35,866 nucleotides of DNA from Betaproteobacteria bacterium RIFCSPLOWO2_12_FULL_62_13. Its GTDB lineage: Bacteria; Pseudomonadota; Gammaproteobacteria; Burkholderiales; SG8-41. A model generated the notes under the pieces. That model did no database searches, was not told the origin of the DNA, and was given only the letters and a program-made list of their open reading frames with translations. Position numbers and translations under genes: made by a program. Below, one piece after another: positions 31,604 through 35,866 of this stretch. The stretch is taken from contig MERG01000052.1 in NCBI GenBank assembly GCA_001771985.1, forward strand, positions 11,613 to 47,478, in the 5' to 3' direction. Every line of letters begins with the position of its first letter. Position 1 is the first letter of the stretch.

Positions 31604-34600
31604 AGGGGAGTTCGCTGCCGATCTCGAAAACTTGCGCGGGCAGGACGCCGCGGCGCGGCGCGCGGCACTCGATCCGGCGCGGTCTGTCATCGTGCAGGCG
31701 CCTGCGGGGTCGGGCAAGACCGAGCTCCTGATCCAGCGCTATCTGGCGTTGCTCGCGCGCGTAGACTCGCCGGAGGAGATCATCGCCATCACTTTTACCA
31801 GGAAGGCTACCGCGGAGATGCGCGCCCGCGTGCTCGACGCGTTGCTTCGGGCGGAAAATGACACGCCGCCGGCCAAGCCGCACGAGTTCCTCACTTGGCG
31901 GCTCGCGCGCGGCGCGCGCAGCCGCGACAGCCAAGCGCGGTGGAACATCGCGGAGAACCCCAATCGCCTGCGCATACAGACCATCGACTCGCTATGCCAC
32001 TGGCTCACGCTCCAGTTGCCCATGCTCTCGGGCTTCGGCGCACAGCCCGAGACGCTCGAAGAGGCAGATGAGCTCTACCTGGAAGCCGCGCGACGCACGC
32101 TGGCGGGACTCGGGTCGGACAGCGGATGGTCCAGCCACGTCGCGACCCTGTTGAGGCACCTCGACAACCATGCGGAGCGGGCGCAGCAACTGCTTGCAGA
32201 CATGCTCGGGGTGCGTGACCAGTGGATCCGGTCGGTTACCCAGGCGCAGGGCAAGGAACGGGAAGTGCTGGAGGCAGCGCTCGCCAATGCAACGCGCGAC
32301 GCGCTGGCGAGCCTCGCTGCGCGGATTCCCGAGGAGGCGCGCGCGGAGCTTGTCGCGCTCGCGGCGCATGCCGCGGAGAACCTTGAAGCGACAGGCAAAG
32401 CGTCGCCGATCCGCCGCTGCCTCGGCGTGACGGCGATTCCAGGATCCGCGCCGGAAGACCTCGATGCGTGGCGCGCGATCGCCGAGCTGCTTCTCAACCA
32501 GAGCGGCTGCGTGCGCCGCACGGCCGATGCCCGCGTCGGCTTCCCGGCGCCGAGCGACGCGAAAGGGGCGGAGCGCCGGCAGCGCAAGGACATGAAGACG
32601 CGTTTTGAAGCATTGTTGGCGGCGACAGAACCCCATCGCACCTTCGTCGAGCAACTGCGGTTCACGCGGATGCTTCCGCCTTCGATGTATAGTGAAGCGC
32701 AGTGGCGCATCGTGGCGGGGCTGGTGAGGCTCCTGCCGGTTGCGGTTGCGCAACTCGAAGTGCTGTTCCGCGAGCGGGGCGAGGTGGATTTCACCGCGGT
32801 GGCGCAGGCCGCGGTGCGCGCGTTAGGCGCGCCCGAGGCGCCCACGGACCTTGCGTTGGCGCTTGATTGCCGCGTCCGCCACCTCCTGATCGACGAGTTT
32901 CAGGACACCTCCTGGAGCCAGTATGACCTGCTGCAGGGACTCACCGCCGGCTGGCAGCGAGACGACGGCAGGACGCTGTTCGTGGTGGGCGACCCGATGC
33001 AGTCGATCTACCGCTTTCGCAAGGCGGAGGTCGGGCTTTATGTGCGCGCGTGGCACGAAGGTATCGGCGGCGTCGCACTCGACGCGCTGCGGCTCGCCGT
33101 CAACTTCCGCTCCACCCGCGCGATCGTCGATTGGTTCAATCGCACGTTCCATCAGGTGCTGCCCGACGCGGAGGATCTTGCGAGCGGCGCAGTGCCGTTC
33201 GCACCCTCGGTTGCCGATGATGGCGCGACAGAAGGCGTGACACCGGAGCTTTATCCGCTGCTCGCAATGGAGCGCGAGGCGGAAGCGCGCCTGGTGACCG
33301 AGCTGGTGGAGCGCACACGCGCCGAAGATCCGGGGCAGAGCATCGCCATCCTCGTGCGCAGCCGCAGCCATCTCGTCGAAATCGCGCCCGCGCTGAAGGC
33401 GGCGGGGCTCGGATTCCAGGCGATCGAAATCGAGCAGCTCGGCCACCGTCCGGTAGTGCAGGATCTGGCTGCGCTCACGCGCGCGCTCGTCCATCCCGCT
33501 GACCGGGTCGCGTGGCTCGCCATGCTGCGCGCGCCGTGGTGCGGACTCACGCTGGCCGATCTCGAAGCGTTGGCGGGATCTGACCACGACGCGGCGTTAT
33601 GGACCCTCATTAACGATAGCGCAAGCCTCGCGCGCATCTCGGAAGATGGAACGCGCCGCCTCAACCGCGTGCGCGAAGCGCTGGGACAGGCCTTGGCCCG
33701 GAGGCGGCGCGAACCGCTCCGGCGCTGGGTGGAAGCCGCTTGGCTCACGCTGGGCGGCCCCGCCTGCACGGATGACGCGGGCGACCTCGAGGATGCGCAG
33801 GTGTTCCTCAGGCTTCTTGAGGAACTCGAGGAAGGTGGCGATCTCCCGCGCGTGGATACGCTGGAAGAGCGAGTCGCCGCACTTTACGCACTGCCGGATT
33901 CCGGCGCCGACGCGGCGCGCCTGCAGCTCATGACCATCCACAAGGCGAAGGGGCTGCAGTTTGACACCGTGATTCTGCCGGGATTGGGTTATTCCCCGCG
34001 GCGCGCCGACCCCAGGCTGCTGCTCTGGCTTGAGCGCCCAAGAATCAGGCACCCTCTTCCCTCAGGGGAGAAGGTGGGGGTGAGGGATGGTTCCGATCTG
34101 CTGCTTGCGCCGATCCGTGAGGCGAGCGCGGAGAAAGACGCGATTTACGAGTACCTCAGGGAACTCGATCGGGCGAAGGAGGACCATGAGGCGGCACGGC
34201 TGCTTTATGTCGCCGCGACGCGCGCCAAATCCCGCCTCCATCTCATCGGGCAGGTGCAATGGAAAGAGGGTAGCGCTGCGAAGCCAAAGGCGCGCTCCCT
34301 GCTTGAGCACCTGTGGCCGGTGGTTGCGCCCGCGTTCGAGCAGGCAATCGCCCAGGTCGAAACGTCGCTGCAGCCGCGGGCTGTGATAAGTGCGGCCGCG
34401 CCGCACGCGATTCGCCGGCTCGTTTCCGGCTGGCGGCTGCCCAAGCCGCCTGCGGGAATCGCGTGGCGGCCACGCGCCGAGATCGTCTATGAAGCGCGGA
34501 GTCCGCTCGACGAAGTGGAATTCTCCTGGGCTTCCGAAACCGCAAAGCACGTCGGCACGGTGGTGCACGGCTTCCTGCAGTGGATCGCCAAGGACGGGTT

Positions 34601-35057
34601 GGAACGCTGGAACGCGCAGCGCATCGGCGGCATGCATGACGCGTTCGCATGCGGACTGGCGCCGCTCGGCGTGCCGCAATCGGAAATGCAAAGCGCCGTC
34701 GCGCGTGTTGCGGAAGCGCTCACCGCGAACATCACCGATGAGCGCGGCCGTTGGGTGCTGGGTGCGCAAGCGGAAGCCCGTTCGGAGCTGCGGCTCACCG
34801 GCGCGCTGGCCGGCGAGATCGTGAGCGTGGCGATCGACCGCACTTTCGTCGACGAGCACGGCACGCGCTGGATCGTGGATTACAAGACCGGCATACACGC
34901 GGGCGGCGACCCCGAAGGCTTCCTTGACCGCGAGCAGGAGCGCTACCGAGCCCAGCTCGAGCGTTATGCCGCGCTCGTGCGCGAACTGGACCGCCGCCCG
35001 ATCCGGCTCGGGCTTTATTTCCCGCTGCTCAGGGGCTGGCGCGAATGGGCCTTTTGA
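31596..35057 (+). CDS. AddA-like UvrD-family helicase-nuclease
   Basis: 1153 residues. All superfamily-1 motifs are intact: Walker A APAGSGKTE (35-43), Ia AITFTRKATAEMRAR, II LLIDEFQD (Asp433, Glu434), III VVGDPMQSIYRFR, IV VNFRSTRAIVDWF, V TIHKAKGLQFDTVIL and VI LLYVAATRAKSRLH. A C-terminal RecB nuclease domain follows (GTVVHGFLQWI, VDYKTG with Asp1095 and Lys1097, YRAQLERYA). The start is ATG 31596, eight bases inside the upstream gene; a TTG at 31575 is less likely. Between motifs V and VI the peptide RHPLPSGEKVGVRDG is encoded by a palindromic genomic repeat inserted in frame (34049-34086). It probably acts with the AddB-like protein in end resection and recombination. Confidence 0.9.
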   Translation: MTEGEFAADLENLRGQDAAARRAALDPARSVIVQAPAGSGKTELLIQRYLALLARVDSPEEIIAITFTRKATAEMRARVLDALLRAENDTPPAKPHEFLTWRLARGARSRDSQARWNIAENPNRLRIQTIDSLCHWLTLQLPMLSGFGAQPETLEEADELYLEAARRTLAGLGSDSGWSSHVATLLRHLDNHAERAQQLLADMLGVRDQWIRSVTQAQGKEREVLEAALANATRDALASLAARIPEEARAELVALAAHAAENLEATGKASPIRRCLGVTAIPGSAPEDLDAWRAIAELLLNQSGCVRRTADARVGFPAPSDAKGAERRQRKDMKTRFEALLAATEPHRTFVEQLRFTRMLPPSMYSEAQWRIVAGLVRLLPVAVAQLEVLFRERGEVDFTAVAQAAVRALGAPEAPTDLALALDCRVRHLLIDEFQDTSWSQYDLLQGLTAGWQRDDGRTLFVVGDPMQSIYRFRKAEVGLYVRAWHEGIGGVALDALRLAVNFRSTRAIVDWFNRTFHQVLPDAEDLASGAVPFAPSVADDGATEGVTPELYPLLAMEREAEARLVTELVERTRAEDPGQSIAILVRSRSHLVEIAPALKAAGLGFQAIEIEQLGHRPVVQDLAALTRALVHPADRVAWLAMLRAPWCGLTLADLEALAGSDHDAALWTLINDSASLARISEDGTRRLNRVREALGQALARRRREPLRRWVEAAWLTLGGPACTDDAGDLEDAQVFLRLLEELEEGGDLPRVDTLEERVAALYALPDSGADAARLQLMTIHKAKGLQFDTVILPGLGYSPRRADPRLLLWLERPRIRHPLPSGEKVGVRDGSDLLLAPIREASAEKDAIYEYLRELDRAKEDHEAARLLYVAATRAKSRLHLIGQVQWKEGSAAKPKARSLLEHLWPVVAPAFEQAIAQVETSLQPRAVISAAAPHAIRRLVSGWRLPKPPAGIAWRPRAEIVYEARSPLDEVEFSWASETAKHVGTVVHGFLQWIAKDGLERWNAQRIGGMHDAFACGLAPLGVPQSEMQSAVARVAEALTANITDERGRWVLGAQAEARSELRLTGALAGEIVSVAIDRTFVDEHGTRWIVDYKTGIHAGGDPEGFLDREQERYRAQLERYAALVRELDRRPIRLGLYFPLLRGWREWAF
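34049..34086 (+). repeat. Palindromic repeat inserted in frame in the helicase gene
   Basis: ACCCTCTTCCCT (34051-34062) and AGGGGAGAAGGT (34064-34075) pair at 10 of 12 positions, followed by GGGGGTGAGGG. This is the well-known proteobacterial intergenic repeat of form CCCTCTCCCCTCAGGGGAGAGGGTGGGGG (here diverged), normally found outside genes. Here it lies inside the AddA-like reading frame and is translated as HPLPSGEKVGVR without breaking the frame. Confidence 0.75.
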
Positions 35058-35104
35058 AGGCGCGATGAAGCGGCCGTTGCCGGCTCTGTCTTGAGCTGAG
35101 AACG

Positions 35105-35854
35105 TCAGGCCGAGCCTGAGAGAGCGGCGAGGATCGCCGGGTTTTTCTTTCTCTCGGCGATGACGGCTGGCGTGAGCCCCTTGGCGGATTTTGCGTTCGC
35201 GTCTGCGCCCGCCGCCATGAGCACCTTCACCACTGCCAGATGGCCATCGGAGACAGCCGTGTGCAGCGCAGTCAAGCCTTCGTTGTCGGTTTCGTTGACG
35301 TGCGCGCCTTTCGACAGCAGGAAACCGACGATCCGGTCATGGCCCCACATCGTGGCCTGCATGATTGGCGTCAATCCCATGGTGCTCTTCGCGTTCACAT
35401 CCGCACCCTTTTCCACGAGGAGCTTGGTCATTTCGGGGAATCCCTTGAAAGCGGCCCAGTGCAGCGGGGTGAAGCCCTGGGCGTCACGCACGTTGATGTC
35501 CGCTTTCGCTTCGATCAGGACTGCCGCTACCGATGTCCTGTTGAGGCTCGCGGCTCTCAGAAGGGGCGTCCATCCCGAGGCGTCCTTGTCGTTGGGCCTG
35601 ACACCGGCCTTCAGGAAAATCTTGACCGCGCGCTCATTACCCAGTTGGATTGCGCGGTCGAATCCCTTCACGTTGAACTCGATCTGCTCGGCGGCCAAGG
35701 TACGCCTTGCGAGGTCGCTCGCCCACGGGTCGTCATTCTCGTCACGCTTCATGTTCCGCAGTTCCAGCACCCTGCCGTGAATCCTTGCCAGCGTGAGAAT
35801 GTCGTTCAAGACGTCCGGGGGAAAACCCTGGCGCCCGCCGCGCTTGTCAACCAT
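35105..35854 (-). CDS. Ankyrin-repeat protein, possibly 5'-truncated by the window edge
   Basis: 249 residues visible. From about residue 62 there are five to six ankyrin repeats with the usual signature: DASGWTPLLRAASLNRTSVA, DAQGFTPLHWAAFKGFPEMT, STMGLTPIMQATMWGHDRIV, DNEGLTALHTAVSDGHLAVV and AKGLTPAVIAERKK. It is a protein-protein interaction module, and no enzymatic domain is seen. The N-terminal 60 residues are charged and not recognised. ATG 35854 has a GGGGAA just upstream, but the frame remains open to the window end (35866), so the true start may lie outside. It is convergent with the helicase gene, 47 bp apart. Confidence 0.82.
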   Translation of the reverse strand: MVDKRGGRQGFPPDVLNDILTLARIHGRVLELRNMKRDENDDPWASDLARRTLAAEQIEFNVKGFDRAIQLGNERAVKIFLKAGVRPNDKDASGWTPLLRAASLNRTSVAAVLIEAKADINVRDAQGFTPLHWAAFKGFPEMTKLLVEKGADVNAKSTMGLTPIMQATMWGHDRIVGFLLSKGAHVNETDNEGLTALHTAVSDGHLAVVKVLMAAGADANAKSAKGLTPAVIAERKKNPAILAALSGSA

Positions 35855-35866
35855 CAGTTCCCCGAA

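Overview
This is a GC-rich, densely packed chromosomal window from a proteobacterium, most likely a betaproteobacterium (Burkholderiales/Nitrosomonadales-like). That placement rests on gene content and order: oligoribonuclease divergent from an M48 peptidase-phhB-rsgA run, a BktB-type thiolase, a 107-residue 7Fe FdxA ferredoxin, the trxA-rho pair, DUF3301 and DUF6494 proteins, and an AddB/AddA-like nuclease-helicase pair. I saw no rRNA, tRNA, CRISPR array, phage module or intact transposase.

Layout. 1-4.9 kb: malic enzyme (maeB), fumarase C and a short-chain dehydrogenase. 5-9.2 kb: a small exported protein, then Nudix CoA-pyrophosphatase-like, DUF3301, patatin, a divergent GreB-like factor and a CobD/AmpE-like membrane protein. 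9.3-12.5 kb: rsgA, phhB and an M48 peptidase on the minus strand, divergent from orn. 12.7-18.7 kb: DUF6494 and pgi, an EI24/CysZ-like membrane protein, a bktB-like thiolase and an ArnT-like glycosyltransferase. 19-24.7 kb: a nitrate/cyanate-type ABC transporter (binding protein, permease, ATPase), cyanase (cynS) and a gamma-glutamyltransferase-family enzyme, preceded by a candidate sigma-54 promoter. Together these look like a cyanate/organic-nitrogen assimilation unit. 24.8-28.2 kb (minus): rpmE, two DUF2846-like lipoproteins, rho and trxA. 28.4-35.9 kb: fdxA, the AddB-like and AddA-like pair, and an ankyrin-repeat protein at the edge.

The genes are mostly ordinary. The unusual signal lies between them. 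First, at least nine places in or beside gene junctions carry degenerate tandem arrays with a strict 7-bp period (units such as GGTGAAT, TATTCCC, CGTGACT, ATGAAGG, GGATTGA, TGAACAG, AACTCGT). Five occur as two facing arrays of complementary sequence that could fold into long hairpins. They resemble the heptanucleotide STRR repeats known from cyanobacteria. Second, a short hairpin element with the core cggtcgcatcccc...ggggcccctgctcc occurs at two loci, and at both it lies between two copies of the adjacent sequence. At fdxA the duplicated piece is the last 14 codons plus stop, and the copies differ only at synonymous sites and in the stop codon. Other mobile-like repeats are a 109-bp TA-bounded inverted-repeat element that supplies both stop codons of a convergent gene pair, and a palindromic repeat inserted in frame in the AddA-like helicase gene.

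All calls come from reading the sequence and recalled family knowledge. No database search or folding calculation was run.
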